64,000 nucleotides of DNA, taken from the NCBI RefSeq assembly GCF_024138165.1, contig NZ_CP100003.1:1-64000 (forward strand), written 5' to 3'. Source of the stretch: Halorussus vallis. Its GTDB lineage: Archaea > Halobacteriota > Halobacteria > Halobacteriales > Haladaptataceae. The notes beneath the pieces were generated by a model. It saw only the letters and a list, made by a program, of their open reading frames with translations. It had not been told where the DNA came from and searched no databases. This document shows positions 1-9,106 of the stretch, piece after piece. The stretch's first letter is position 1. Each line of letters opens with the position of its first letter. The translations under genes and the position numbers were made by a program.

Positions 1-1281
1 TCGCTCAAATGTGAGAATAACTACACAGGAATCGCACACCAGTCGCTTCGATCACCAAGAGGTTACGAGTACAGTTGCCACATTCAAGCTGGAACGAATA
101 GCCAATCGAAACCGGGATTGTTGGCCTGTGTTCAGGACCCTGACAACCCGATAGACAACTGCTACTGGGCATCCGCAGACACGGTTAATAACAAACTCTC
201 TATGTTCCGGAGGGAAAGTGGAACTTCAGTAGCACTCGATCGCGTCGATGTAGAGATCAAGGAGGGCAAAGAATACCAGTTAGCCATTCAGTTGCTCAAG
301 AACTCGATAAGAGCCGTCCTCAGCGACGAAAACGGAGTGTTCATTGCGGCGACAAAGATAGTGGACGATACGACGTATCAAAACGGCACTTTCGGCTTCT
401 ACACTGGCGGGACTGGGTCTCCCGCTTACTACGATTCTGTCGGTAGATACCCCTTTGTCGACAGATCGCTCGCTGAGGTTACTACCTCTTCGTCGGTTGC
501 ACAAGACGCTCTAAACACGACCGCCGCCCAAGAAGTGCTGACCGAACTCAATAATCCGACCACCGATACGACGAGCGCGAAACGTGTGAACCACTTCAAC
601 GCGAATTCTGGCGTCGATAGTTTCGGAATTAAGGTTCCGATCGAATATGGAAACCTTGGAGTGGTGAATCCAAATAGTTCCTCGACAACTGCGATCGCCT
701 ACTTGGATCGGTCGAAGATGCCCCAATCGTTGATCGACGATCTAGCTGGAAATTTAGGATGGCCTACATCAATCCAAGACGGATTTGTAGAATTCTCTGA
801 CGGGGACTCTGCACCGTCTTTTGGTCGAGGTGTGACCGACTCCAAGCGCAGTGAGATAGAAACCCTCGTGAGCGATAACGAAGGACGAATGGACGATTCA
901 GTAAAAATCAATGCATGGGTGGATAGCGATAAGGAGTTCTACAACGCGATGTACTATGACAAGAGGTACCATGTAGATAGCGGAGTGACAAAGATTCAAG
1001 AAAAACACAATATCATGGAACACGAGACACCAAGCCCGTTGTGCGTCTCGTTTAGCATTACTTGCATAAATCTGAGAATCATAGGCCTCGGCGATCAAGC
1101 CGCTGGTTGTATCGCAGGGTTAGAAGTTTGCCTCCGGAGACTAACAAAGGGTCGCCTTAATTTCCCGATTTGTGGGATTTCGATAGGGTTCGGATGTGCA
1201 GGCTTTGATCTTCCAGATCCATATGCATGCAAAGCGGCTCGTAGATACTGCTCTAATCGGCGTAATCGGAAACGCCTATGA
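1..1281 (+). CDS. Secreted-type protein with Cys-rich C-terminus, possible halocin C8-like precursor (5' end cut off)
   Basis: The reading frame is open from the first base of the window, so the N-terminus lies upstream; the TTG at 118 is not a convincing start. Around residues 75-120 of the visible part is a beta-rich stretch ending in GTFGFYTGG, typical of concanavalin-A/LamG-like folds. The last 85 residues form a separate module with eight cysteines in spaced pairs, glycine-rich hydrophobic segments and a basic tail (RRNRKRL). That arrangement resembles halocin C8 precursors, where a Cys-rich peptide is released from the C-terminus. A small four-TM protein follows 84 bp downstream and could be an immunity protein. 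The halocin link is inference from cysteine pattern only. It could also be an ordinary Cys-rich surface protein. Confidence 0.6.
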   Translation, partial: SLKCENNYTGIAHQSLRSPRGYEYSCHIQAGTNSQSKPGLLACVQDPDNPIDNCYWASADTVNNKLSMFRRESGTSVALDRVDVEIKEGKEYQLAIQLLKNSIRAVLSDENGVFIAATKIVDDTTYQNGTFGFYTGGTGSPAYYDSVGRYPFVDRSLAEVTTSSSVAQDALNTTAAQEVLTELNNPTTDTTSAKRVNHFNANSGVDSFGIKVPIEYGNLGVVNPNSSSTTAIAYLDRSKMPQSLIDDLAGNLGWPTSIQDGFVEFSDGDSAPSFGRGVTDSKRSEIETLVSDNEGRMDDSVKINAWVDSDKEFYNAMYYDKRYHVDSGVTKIQEKHNIMEHETPSPLCVSFSITCINLRIIGLGDQAAGCIAGLEVCLRRLTKGRLNFPICGISIGFGCAGFDLPDPYACKAARRYCSNRRNRKRL

Positions 1282-1365
1282 CTCAGTAAAAAGGAAGAGC
1301 CAGCCCAGGTTCGTGACAACTCCTTTTCACTACGGTTAAGTAGTTTGCTAACGTCGTAATCGGTA

Positions 1366-1752
1366 ATGTGGCAGGAATTTTCGCGGCTGTTTTCGGGGAA
1401 GTTGGGCAGGGTAGTCATTACATTGTTATATATAGCATTTATTTATACGTATGTACAGGAGTGGATTCTTAACAACGAACTGAACATTTCATGGATTATT
1501 ATTCACACGGTCGTAATTTCCACTCTGTTATACGTTGCATTAGAGACTCTCATTCCGGGATCATGTGACGCACTTCGCCAATTCTATAGTAATTACGACA
1601 AACTGCTCTCAGGTTTGCTCTCTCTCTCTTTTTTCAGTTGGACAGCGTATCTAATGGTTTCGGGAGCAAAGGAACTATTGTTCTATGCAGTGAGCATTAC
1701 TCTCAGTATCACATTTTTACTCAACTATACATTTAATAAAGGAAAGAAATAA
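1366..1752 (+). CDS. Small four-TM membrane protein, possible immunity partner
   Basis: The 128-residue protein is almost entirely membrane: four hydrophobic segments at about residues 12-33, 41-62, 79-98 and 103-122, joined by short loops. No enzyme motif is visible. It follows the Cys-rich gene in the same direction, and its DNA is clearly AT-richer than typical haloarchaeal core genes, suggesting recent acquisition. Small polytopic proteins beside peptide-antibiotic genes often give producer immunity, but here that role is inferred from position alone. I do not recognise the family. Confidence 0.55.
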   Translation: MWQEFSRLFSGKLGRVVITLLYIAFIYTYVQEWILNNELNISWIIIHTVVISTLLYVALETLIPGSCDALRQFYSNYDKLLSGLLSLSFFSWTAYLMVSGAKELLFYAVSITLSITFLLNYTFNKGKK

Positions 1753-2011
1753 CTCTAATGCGGCGAAGTCGCACATTTGTCACGAAAATCCTCGATGACT
1801 TGACCACCCAGTGCGTCCAAAAAAGCCTCTCCCTTCGCGGACATTGAGCGCCGCGTCGAGACTGCCGGGGAGAGGGATGCCGTACTCCTCGCCTTTTTCT
1901 CGTCGAACTCATAAATGTCCTTGCGAACGGGGTTCCCCGGGGTCGGTGTAGGTTGATGACGTCGAGCCCGGCCCAGGCAACCAAGGCCAGCGCGAGAAAG
2001 AGATTGCACAA
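1733..2011 (-). pseudogene. Frameshifted gene remnant
   Basis: Two minus-strand frames each carry part of what reads as one protein. One gives LFLALALVAWAGLDVINLH; the adjacent frame continues with VRKDIYEFDEKKARSTASL and an acidic-basic tail. Neither has a convincing start or a full domain. A broken haloarchaeal gene left by a mobile element is the simplest reading. The original family is not identifiable to me. Confidence 0.3.
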
Positions 2012-2057
2012 CAGGTCCAGAAACTAATCTATATACTACGAAAAGTGTCTCTATTGG

Positions 2058-2831
2058 CTATGTCTCCACTTCTGCTAAGCGTGATTCACATTTTCCACAC
2101 TTATACAAAATCACAGATTTACTGCGGCAACAAGATTCCACCAAAGTTTCCACAAACGTCGGTGTTCCAGAACACATTGGGCACTCCTCAAGGAAAATTC
2201 GGAGCCCCGTAAGTAGTTGTTCCTGCTCACTATCTGAGAGCCTAACCCAGTTTTTCGTCCGGTTCTGAAGTAATTTAACCGCAGCAAGATCGGCGACCAG
2301 CGCAGTTCGCGATGGAAGACGGGCAACTTCGTGACCGTCGTCGACCACCACGCAGGCATCGCCTCGATCTCGTACTTCTGCCTTCGAGTAGCCAAGTTCG
2401 GCCGCCAAATGAGCCTCGGGATTCTGCTTCACTCTGGTGATGGTCGACGTCCACTGCGATTCGAATGAGTCAGTAAGTGAGAGGTCCCCTTTGGTCTCTT
2501 CGATGACGCCAAGCGAGAGTAATTGTTCTTCCGTATCCAGTGTGGTATCCACGGTCGTTCGTGGAGTTTTATCGAACCAGCGGAGGACTCGATCCGGGAA
2601 ATACTGTTTCGTGAGTGTGGGCGTTCCAGGCACGAGATAGCCCCTGAAATAGATAATCGTGGCGGAAAGACCGGCGACGGCTATTCCAGCTGGGATGGAG
2701 AATGTACTGACAGCTACACTCGCGATTGCTGCAAGGGCGATATTCACGCTCGTACATGGTATGCAGCGATTTTCGCCAGTGTATTCCGGGTGATGGAGTC
2801 GTCGTTTCAGCTGGTCTACTTGAATCCCCAT
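2058..2831 (-). CDS. Haloarchaeal membrane protein with Cys motifs at both ends
   Basis: The 257-residue protein begins with a cytosolic stretch carrying ENRCIPCTSVN (a CxxC next to the first TM), then two TM segments at about residues 27-45 and 47-63, an acidic soluble domain, and a C-terminal zinc-ribbon-like part with CPMC, a CC pair and CGKC. Such proteins are conserved in haloarchaea but I know no assigned function. The cysteines could bind metal or take part in thiol exchange. The ATG at 2831 is supported by a TATA-like element about 26 bp upstream, fitting a leaderless transcript. It faces the halocin-like genes tail to tail, so a shared role is possible but unproven. Confidence 0.65.
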   Translation of the reverse strand: MGIQVDQLKRRLHHPEYTGENRCIPCTSVNIALAAIASVAVSTFSIPAGIAVAGLSATIIYFRGYLVPGTPTLTKQYFPDRVLRWFDKTPRTTVDTTLDTEEQLLSLGVIEETKGDLSLTDSFESQWTSTITRVKQNPEAHLAAELGYSKAEVRDRGDACVVVDDGHEVARLPSRTALVADLAAVKLLQNRTKNWVRLSDSEQEQLLTGLRIFLEECPMCSGTPTFVETLVESCCRSKSVILYKCGKCESRLAEVET

Positions 2832-2852
2832 AGACTAATCTACGGAGCAATG

Positions 2853-2860
2853 CTTATAGA
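2853..2860 (-). promoter_or_regulatory. TATA box of the Cys-motif membrane protein gene
   Basis: On the minus strand the sequence reads CTATAAGC, centred about 26 bp before the ATG at 2831. This spacing is typical of leaderless haloarchaeal genes. Confidence 0.5.
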
Positions 2861-3177
2861 TTTTACTTCCAGTAAGAAAACATCTGTAACCGAGGTGCGG
2901 AAAAGATTGCTGAAAAAGGATGGGGCTTCTTTATCAATCGGACGGAGTCAGTCGTCTCCTGGATTGAAATGAATTCAGTAGCCAATCCATGTGCTTGGCA
3001 TACGATTAATTCATTATTATTTACTAATGTAAATATTAACGTTTCAGTGGAGATGAATTCATTTTCAGTTCTACTTCTAGCGGTTCTAAAGAATAGTCTG
3101 GCACACTGAACTTAACATCTTCATTTCGGTCAATTTATTTTATCCTATTCCCTGTTCCTGTGCGGTCCACTTATGAT
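2861..3177. other. AT-rich intergenic region before the transposase
   Basis: This stretch is strongly AT-rich (runs such as ATTATTATTTACTAATG) and contains no credible gene. It should include the left end of the insertion sequence, but I could not pair a terminal inverted repeat with the right side. Confidence 0.4.
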
Positions 3178-4824
3178 ATGCCGCCAAAATCCAGACGTTC
3201 CAATTTCACAAGGAGTTCTCGGATGAACGAAGTCGAATCTCCTACACGGCTGAGTGAGGACGTACTCAACCAGCTCGAAACAGCCACTACGCTCAGCGAC
3301 CTCGTTCGACGCATCGATGCTGATTTGTTCCTGAGAGCAGTGGACTACGAGTCCTTCGAAGACCTAGAGTACAATGCCGTCCCGATCGTTCGAGCGCTCT
3401 TCTGTCGGGGACTCGCTGGCCTCTCGTGGAACGGTCTCTACGAATTCCTCTCGACCAAGGGACGAGCTGTTGACCTCGGATTTGATTCCACGAAATTCGG
3501 GAAATATAATACTGCACCGACGCGCCAAACATTGACCGCCGCCTGGGATACCGTGCTCTCAGACGCTGCGAAACGAACCATCCTTTCAGTGAGCGAACGG
3601 CTCGTCGACGCCGCCAACGGGAGCGACGACGCCCTCGACCTTCGTAAGCCACGTCGCGTCGACGACAACGATTCTGACTTGCGCGAACGTCACGTCGGCG
3701 AGTTCTCGAACGACCAAATCCGGAAGCATGTCCGACTCGCCAGAGACACGATTTTCGGGGCGTTCGATACCGGGAGGGCGGAGAACATGAAATATCCGGA
3801 TAGCCGGTTCGACGAGCTACAAGCGTTCATGGCGCTGCGTGGATGCGGGACACCACAGGGCCACTCGCGGATGGAAAACTTCTACAGCGAGGACTACACG
3901 CCACATGGCGATACGCACCTCCGAACCGTCAAAAAACACTCCAAAGACGCCGTCAAAGAAGGATTCAAGAAGTCTATCGAGAGACTGCTTGACGCAATCG
4001 ACGTACAGATTCTCCAACCGCCGGTCACGGTCGCGATTGATATCACGACGTGGGAGTATCACGCAGAAGACAATCTCCCATGCGAGGTCAACGGTACGAA
4101 AGACGGTGAGGGGAGAGCGTACAAGTTCGCAACGCTCTCGTTGGTCGGCAAGAGCATGCCTGTGGTCTTAGCGTATGAGCCAGTCATCGAGAGATCTGAG
4201 TGGGACGACAATCCGAAACACCGCTATCATCGGACGGTTCGGAAACTACTCTCACGAGCGAAGGAGCTGGTCAACATCGACCTCGTACTCGCAGACCGTG
4301 GCTTTGAGTCGTGGAAGGTCTACCAGACGCTCGATAACGCTAACGTGAACTATCTCTTGCCGAAAATCGAACGATCGGACGAGTTAGAGTGTATCGATCG
4401 AATGGAACGAGAGAGCGAGGACGTCGCGGTTGAGCGTGGGAAGATCGAGGTCGAACAGGGCTCGCACGAATGCCAAGTCCTCTACGTGCCGGGTCGAAAT
4501 GGAGAGACGCAGTCGTTCATCACGAACAAGCAAATTGGCCCCGAGGATGCTGAAGCATGGGTCAACCACTACGCGTATCGGTGGATTATCGAGAACGAGT
4601 ACCGTTCGATCAAGCAGGAATTCTTGGCGAAGACCTGCTCGAAAGACCACGAACTACGGCTCTACTACTTCGTGTTCGGTATCCTCATGTACAATGTGTG
4701 GCGGCTGGCGGACGTCCTGCTGAAAGCAACCGTCACTCGTGAAATCACGGACTACACCCCAGCAATCACGGCGGGCGAGTTAGCTGATTGGGTTGCGATT
4801 CATTTGCAGCGCGAACCCGACTAA
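3178..4824 (+). CDS. DDE transposase of IS4-superfamily type
   Basis: A large transposase of about 548 residues that would catalyse excision and insertion of its element. Counting from an in-frame GTG at 3160, the catalytic triad is visible as D294 (VAIDITTWEY), D379 (VLADRGFES) and E478 in a Y471-x2-R474-x3-E478-x6-K485 block, the YREK signature of IS4-type enzymes. I take the ATG at 3178; ATG 3223 is also possible. The gene appears intact. Another transposase of the same general type lies 400 bp away in opposite orientation, but their sequences differ clearly, so they are separate elements. No terminal repeats could be assigned. Confidence 0.85.
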   Translation: MPPKSRRSNFTRSSRMNEVESPTRLSEDVLNQLETATTLSDLVRRIDADLFLRAVDYESFEDLEYNAVPIVRALFCRGLAGLSWNGLYEFLSTKGRAVDLGFDSTKFGKYNTAPTRQTLTAAWDTVLSDAAKRTILSVSERLVDAANGSDDALDLRKPRRVDDNDSDLRERHVGEFSNDQIRKHVRLARDTIFGAFDTGRAENMKYPDSRFDELQAFMALRGCGTPQGHSRMENFYSEDYTPHGDTHLRTVKKHSKDAVKEGFKKSIERLLDAIDVQILQPPVTVAIDITTWEYHAEDNLPCEVNGTKDGEGRAYKFATLSLVGKSMPVVLAYEPVIERSEWDDNPKHRYHRTVRKLLSRAKELVNIDLVLADRGFESWKVYQTLDNANVNYLLPKIERSDELECIDRMERESEDVAVERGKIEVEQGSHECQVLYVPGRNGETQSFITNKQIGPEDAEAWVNHYAYRWIIENEYRSIKQEFLAKTCSKDHELRLYYFVFGILMYNVWRLADVLLKATVTREITDYTPAITAGELADWVAIHLQREPD

Positions 4825-5222
4825 CAGGTTTGGTTTGAGCTGAGTTTGCATAGCGGGTAGCGACGGATTTCGTCAATTCACCCCATTTTGGACCAGAGAG
4901 ACGTTGAGAATTACGATTCCGGATTCGGTTCTCGATTTACAAGGTGCAATCGACTGATTTTGCCAATAGCCACTTGAATTGAAGGCTCTACTGCGCCAGT
5001 TTGCGTTTACACTCCGAAGTCAGGTGGAGTTCCGAATGTGCATTGGATTGGCCGAAATTGGAGTTTATTTTGATGAATATAGTTTGAATACTTCGACCGC
5101 AAGCAGTCATCAGTAATAGAGATTCCGTGAACTGAATCGAATCATCGACTTCGTTCAACGAAGAAAAGATTTGACGAGTGCTGCGGCTCCTCGCCGGGTG
5201 AGCCCGTCAACGACGACGCTGC
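4825..5222. other. Intergenic region between two opposed transposases
   Basis: No gene is visible. The region should hold the right end of the upstream element and the end of the downstream one, plus any target DNA between them. I found no convincing inverted repeat or target duplication by eye. Confidence 0.4.
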
Positions 5223-6911
5223 TTACCCGACGTCACCGAGTTCCTCTTTTGCAAGCGCAAGGAATCGCTTTGCTGTTACACATGGCTTGTATCGGTGTTC
5301 AACATCTTTGATACTCACCTGTACCAGAAAGTCCACAAGCAGCCACATATTGTACAACAAGACGGCGAATGCGACGTAGAACAGGCGGACGGAGTATTCT
5401 TTTGAGGTGGTCCATGCGAGGAAGTCCTTAATCGATTTGTAGCTGTTTTCGATGCCCCAGCGCCGTCGATACCGATTCACTGCCCCTCTCGCTTTCATCC
5501 GGTCACGTCGGATTTCGTTGTTGATGTCCTTATTCGTGAGGAACACGATTGTACTATCGATCACACGGTCTTCGTCATTAGCGTTCTTCTTCGGGACGCC
5601 GATGAGGTGGGCTTCAGCGCGGCCGTGGCCGGGGACACCGTCAATATCCCCGTATATCGCGTGGTCGCGCTCCACCTCAATATCTTTACTCATCCCTTGA
5701 ATGAAGTTCTTGATCCGAGACGTTTTGCGGCGTGGGATCACGAACTCGACGCCAGCTTCATTGAGCGAATGCACGACATCTGCTGCGTCGAACTCTCGGT
5801 CGGCATACACCGTGTTAATGCTCACGTGTTCTTTCGCCTTCCAAACAAGCTCACGCACGAGCTCGCCGCGGGACCTGCCTTTTGGGACGGGTTCGACGCC
5901 GAGCGTGAATTGGACGTTCTCCCCGACGATACAGCAGGTAGCAACTTTATAGCAAATTACGTACTCTTTTGAGGTGGGTGCACCTTGTACCATCTCGACG
6001 TCATCCGGTTCGCCCTCGTCGAGTGGAGTAGTTCGTAACTCAACGCGGTCTTCGTCAGGATAGTACGCCAGGTAGGTAATATCGATGGCGAGGTCGGCCG
6101 GTCGACTGAATTCGAGATGCCGTTTCGCGGGTGTGATCATCCGTTCGATGGCGTCATCGACAAACGAGAGGATTTCCGCACGATGTAACTGCTTCAGCCA
6201 GTAGAGGTGAGTATCACCGTCCGGAGCACCGGTCGACCGCGTTGTGTGATCGTCGTAGATCGTACTGCCGGTCTCAGCAGCCGTATCATGCAGGCTCATC
6301 AGTACGCTCATGTCTAAGAAGGCGTTATCGTGGTACTGCACGCCCTCCTCGGGTCGGCCAAGGTCGATTTCGGGATAGACGAGGCGTTTCATCTCTTGGA
6401 TCACCTCACTAATTTTCTTGCGGGTGTAGCGGGTCTCGACTGCGGTTGAGACCTCACCTTTGTCTTCGGGTTCGAGTGCGCGCATGCCAAGTGGATTACC
6501 TTGCTCATGGGCGTAGTCAAGAATACGATCGCTCGTCTGCTGGATGTAGTGTTTCAAATCGTCGCCGAAGTAGTGATTCCACGCCCGGGAAAATGTTGAA
6601 TGGACGGGTGCAGCCTGTTCACCACAAAATTGGTCTGTATCGAAGCCCAGCCGGGCGGCGTTGTCTACTTCGTTCAGGTGGTCTGCGAGCTCTGTATTCG
6701 AGTAGCCGGTGAGTTCCCGGAGGTACATCGCCCGGACGAGTGATGCAAGATTGTATTTCGAATGCCAGTCTATCCGGGCATCTTCATAGGATGCCAACGA
6801 CTCGAACTCAAGGGCAGCAACGAGGCTGGTGACATCGTCGGTCGTCTCAAGTAGTCGAATCGCTTGCTGCTCGATGACCGTTCGAGCAACAGTGGATGTT
6901 GTCTCACTCAT
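5223..6911 (-). CDS. DDE transposase of IS4-superfamily type, second element
   Basis: The 562-residue protein has the same architecture as the neighbouring transposase: a helical N-terminal half, then LAIDITYLAYY with the first Asp, VYADREFDA with the second, and a YRRRWGIENSYKSIK block holding Y-x2-R-x3-E-x6-K. A hydrophobic stretch near the C-terminus (FYVAFAVLLYNMWLLVDFL) is common in these enzymes. The reading frame is intact. It converges on the other transposase. Similarity between the two is limited mainly to the catalytic blocks. Confidence 0.85.
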   Translation of the reverse strand: MSETTSTVARTVIEQQAIRLLETTDDVTSLVAALEFESLASYEDARIDWHSKYNLASLVRAMYLRELTGYSNTELADHLNEVDNAARLGFDTDQFCGEQAAPVHSTFSRAWNHYFGDDLKHYIQQTSDRILDYAHEQGNPLGMRALEPEDKGEVSTAVETRYTRKKISEVIQEMKRLVYPEIDLGRPEEGVQYHDNAFLDMSVLMSLHDTAAETGSTIYDDHTTRSTGAPDGDTHLYWLKQLHRAEILSFVDDAIERMITPAKRHLEFSRPADLAIDITYLAYYPDEDRVELRTTPLDEGEPDDVEMVQGAPTSKEYVICYKVATCCIVGENVQFTLGVEPVPKGRSRGELVRELVWKAKEHVSINTVYADREFDAADVVHSLNEAGVEFVIPRRKTSRIKNFIQGMSKDIEVERDHAIYGDIDGVPGHGRAEAHLIGVPKKNANDEDRVIDSTIVFLTNKDINNEIRRDRMKARGAVNRYRRRWGIENSYKSIKDFLAWTTSKEYSVRLFYVAFAVLLYNMWLLVDFLVQVSIKDVEHRYKPCVTAKRFLALAKEELGDVG

Positions 6912-7402
6912 TAGTTGAAAACGTTCACCAGAGCTGAAACAGCCTGAAGTGTCCAGCTAGTCATTTGTAAGCCGTACACGTTCACCCGCTCGAACAGTAT
7001 GAAATACCCGAAATTAGGTAGAAGCTTTTGGCATATTGGAATGTGCCACTGCATTGAATCGTTATACAGTGGATTATTTTCTCACGTTTTCTAAGGAGCT
7101 GGACATTTAGTGAAGGGATTGATATAGTTCACTATACCTATTGGCTGCATTTTCTATCCGCAAATTCATTTTCGTGTAGTAGAATGAGTGTACACCAGGA
7201 AGGACTGCTACTGCATCGACAGTGCGGTCGCTCTCCGTGGACTACTGCGTCACTGTTAAGGATAAGTGGCTATGTTTCTCATCTACTGCAAGCTTCGACT
7301 TTAGGACGCCTACGTTAATAATCCCAGAGTTGGTTCGCTAGTCGTGATATCCTTTCCAGTCAACCTCTTGCTGACGAGTACGGAACAGGAATAATACACT
7401 AA
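6912..7402. other. Non-coding region downstream of the mobile elements
   Basis: About 490 bp with no convincing gene. It begins with the end of the insertion sequence and continues into AT-rich DNA. The 70-residue minus-strand frame at 7310-7522 looks like chance, as it runs antisense to a better small gene. Confidence 0.4.
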
Positions 7403-7531
7403 ATGAAACCAAGTGAAAGAATTAACTGGGATACAGTTTTTCGGATGGCAGCAGACCACCCTAAACTCTGGGCACGTTATGCCATGGATACTCGTGGCCT
7501 TGAGATACCGGACGAACTTCACGACGAATAG
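7403..7531 (+). CDS. Small acidic protein of 42 residues
   Basis: An ATG at 7403 opens a 42-codon frame beginning MKPSERINWDTVF, with a helical hydrophobic-aromatic middle (HPKLWARYAMDTRG) and an acidic end (ELHDE), the composition expected of a real haloarchaeal protein. The next frame begins five bases after the stop, suggesting a two-gene transcript. No family is recognised. It may be a small regulatory or toxin-antitoxin-like protein. Confidence 0.45.
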   Translation: MKPSERINWDTVFRMAADHPKLWARYAMDTRGLEIPDELHDE

Positions 7532-7536
7532 GTCTG

Positions 7537-7932
7537 GTGAATAGTATAGTTTCTAAGGCACTACAATCGCTCCCGTTTGTGCCGAGTGCGGCTCAACTAT
7601 CAATAGTTAGCAATACTGTTTCTTTATTCAGTCGTCAAGCCGAAGCAGAACCAGGTATTTGCTCAAGGTGTGGTACATATTTAACAGGCTTTTTGAGTCT
7701 ATGGCTCGTTCTTCGCCATATGGCTGTAGATTTGGACGAGGTTGGTGGAAATCTCTTGCGGGGATTCACTGCACTGATACTCTGGATAATATTCAGTACA
7801 GTTATCCAGATACTCGTTACACCGTTGATTTCCAGCAATTGGGCCGCAATTCTTGGTTACAGTCTTGGGTTTATTATCGTCTTTGGGGGATTTTCCTACT
7901 GGTACTATCGCCAACAGACCATCAAGAGTTAA
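7537..7932 (+). CDS. Small membrane protein with a CxxC motif
   Basis: Starting at GTG 7537, the 131-residue protein has a CSRC motif near residue 42 and two or three TM segments (about 49-63, 72-98 and 104-124). It directly follows the 42-residue gene. The low GC matches the surrounding acquired region. No function can be assigned; the CxxC might bind metal or form a disulfide near the membrane. Confidence 0.5.
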   Translation: MNSIVSKALQSLPFVPSAAQLSIVSNTVSLFSRQAEAEPGICSRCGTYLTGFLSLWLVLRHMAVDLDEVGGNLLRGFTALILWIIFSTVIQILVTPLISSNWAAILGYSLGFIIVFGGFSYWYYRQQTIKS

Positions 7933-8092
7933 TGTTTCACCTCTCTTCTGACCTATGCAGTTCACGCTCTGACTCTCAATTCGTGGTGCGAATGTATCAT
8001 GCAGCTACTGTCTGATTCTAAGCACCTCGATAGCCACAGACGGTATATAGAGGTTATATTCAGGTTGGACGGTTAACTGATTTCTCGTTTTG

Positions 8093-8380
8093 CTATACCA
8101 CGAATACTTTGAGATTACTTGGTGCCGTCATCGTCGGTTGCATCCTCACATTTCCCTTCTCGGTACTGTTCAAGCAGGTGTCCCGGCCAGAAATCCCTCC
8201 AGAGAACCTTGAGAGCCAATAGGAGTAGAGGATGCCGACGACTATCGAGATCAGTATTTCCAAAAAGAGTTCAGAGCCGACCGCCAGTAAGACTGGGAGT
8301 TTGACTTCGCCTACGAACGGGACCGCCAGAGTACCTATGGTCGCACCAATATAGATGTCTGGTTCAACCAGCTGTAGCAC
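8093..8380 (-). CDS. Small membrane protein, unknown function
   Basis: The frame starts with GTG at 8380 and encodes 95 residues with one long hydrophobic stretch (about residues 28-55), possibly two TM helices. The likely start is supported by a TATA-like element near 8401-8411 at about -27 on the minus strand. The C-terminal 30 residues are polar and Thr/Ser/Asn-rich. No family is recognised. Confidence 0.4.
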   Translation of the reverse strand: MLQLVEPDIYIGATIGTLAVPFVGEVKLPVLLAVGSELFLEILISIVVGILYSYWLSRFSGGISGRDTCLNSTEKGNVRMQPTMTAPSNLKVFVV

Positions 8381-8493
8381 CGAGAACTGTATTGGATATA
8401 CGATTATAGCCGCCCTTCTTTATAAAAAGTGTGTTGAAACCATCTTTACAAGACGCGTAGCTGTCCTGTCCAAAGAAGAATGTAAGTTAGACG

Positions 8494-9087
8494 TTAACCA
8501 CGGACAAATTCGAACTGATCCACCGTGACTTTCTCTGTTCCCCCGTCAGAGTCGTCAACATCAGCTACAGCCCCGCCAGCGATGTCAGTTGATGCAGAGG
8601 AAGTGATCTTCACTAGTACTTCGTAATCGTAATCCGGATCGAGATTGACGCTTAGAGAGCCCGACAGTGAAACGCTCTCCCATGCCTCTCCATCAACCCC
8701 GTAATCCGTTTCCTTATGAGCTAATTGCGTGTCGAAGGTGACGTCCGTTGCGACCTGCGAGCAGATGAGCGTAACTGTTCCTTCGGCTGTACCCCCAAAC
8801 AGGGAGAAGAGAGTTCCTTCGATGTTACCGGTAGGATAGATCTGAAAGTTCCGTGCTTCTGACCCAGTAACACTGAAGGTCGACCCGACGGCTGCCCAAG
8901 CACTCGTACTTGCCAGGCCAGCGGGATCGATTGCTGCTAGTGCCTCTGCTACTCCAACGTCGCCCGTTGCGTATTCGTGTGTGGTCGTTCTAATTGCACC
9001 GATTCCGCCGCCGCTTTCACCGCTTGAACCGGTGTTCGTCTTCTGGATGTACTGACTTCCGCTCGTGTCCGTGTCAATAGTTGGCAT
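8494..9087 (-). CDS. Ser/Thr/Gly-rich beta protein, partner of the four-repeat surface protein
   Basis: The 197-residue protein is acidic and rich in Gly, Ser, Thr and Val, with a repetitive beta-strand pattern such as SVSLSGSLSVNLDPDYDYEV. It has no Tat or Sec signal that I can see. The gene begins 19 bp after the 916-residue exported protein and is probably cotranscribed. The composition suggests an extracellular adhesin-like or particle-like protein, but without a signal peptide its route out is unclear. No homologue is recognised. Confidence 0.6.
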   Translation of the reverse strand: MPTIDTDTSGSQYIQKTNTGSSGESGGGIGAIRTTTHEYATGDVGVAEALAAIDPAGLASTSAWAAVGSTFSVTGSEARNFQIYPTGNIEGTLFSLFGGTAEGTVTLICSQVATDVTFDTQLAHKETDYGVDGEAWESVSLSGSLSVNLDPDYDYEVLVKITSSASTDIAGGAVADVDDSDGGTEKVTVDQFEFVRG

Positions 9088-9106
9088 CTTGTTTCACTCC
9101 AGTTTG

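Noticed and set aside
2861-5222. Composite transposon formed by the two transposases
   Set aside because: The enzymes differ clearly and no shared terminal repeats or cargo between them were found.
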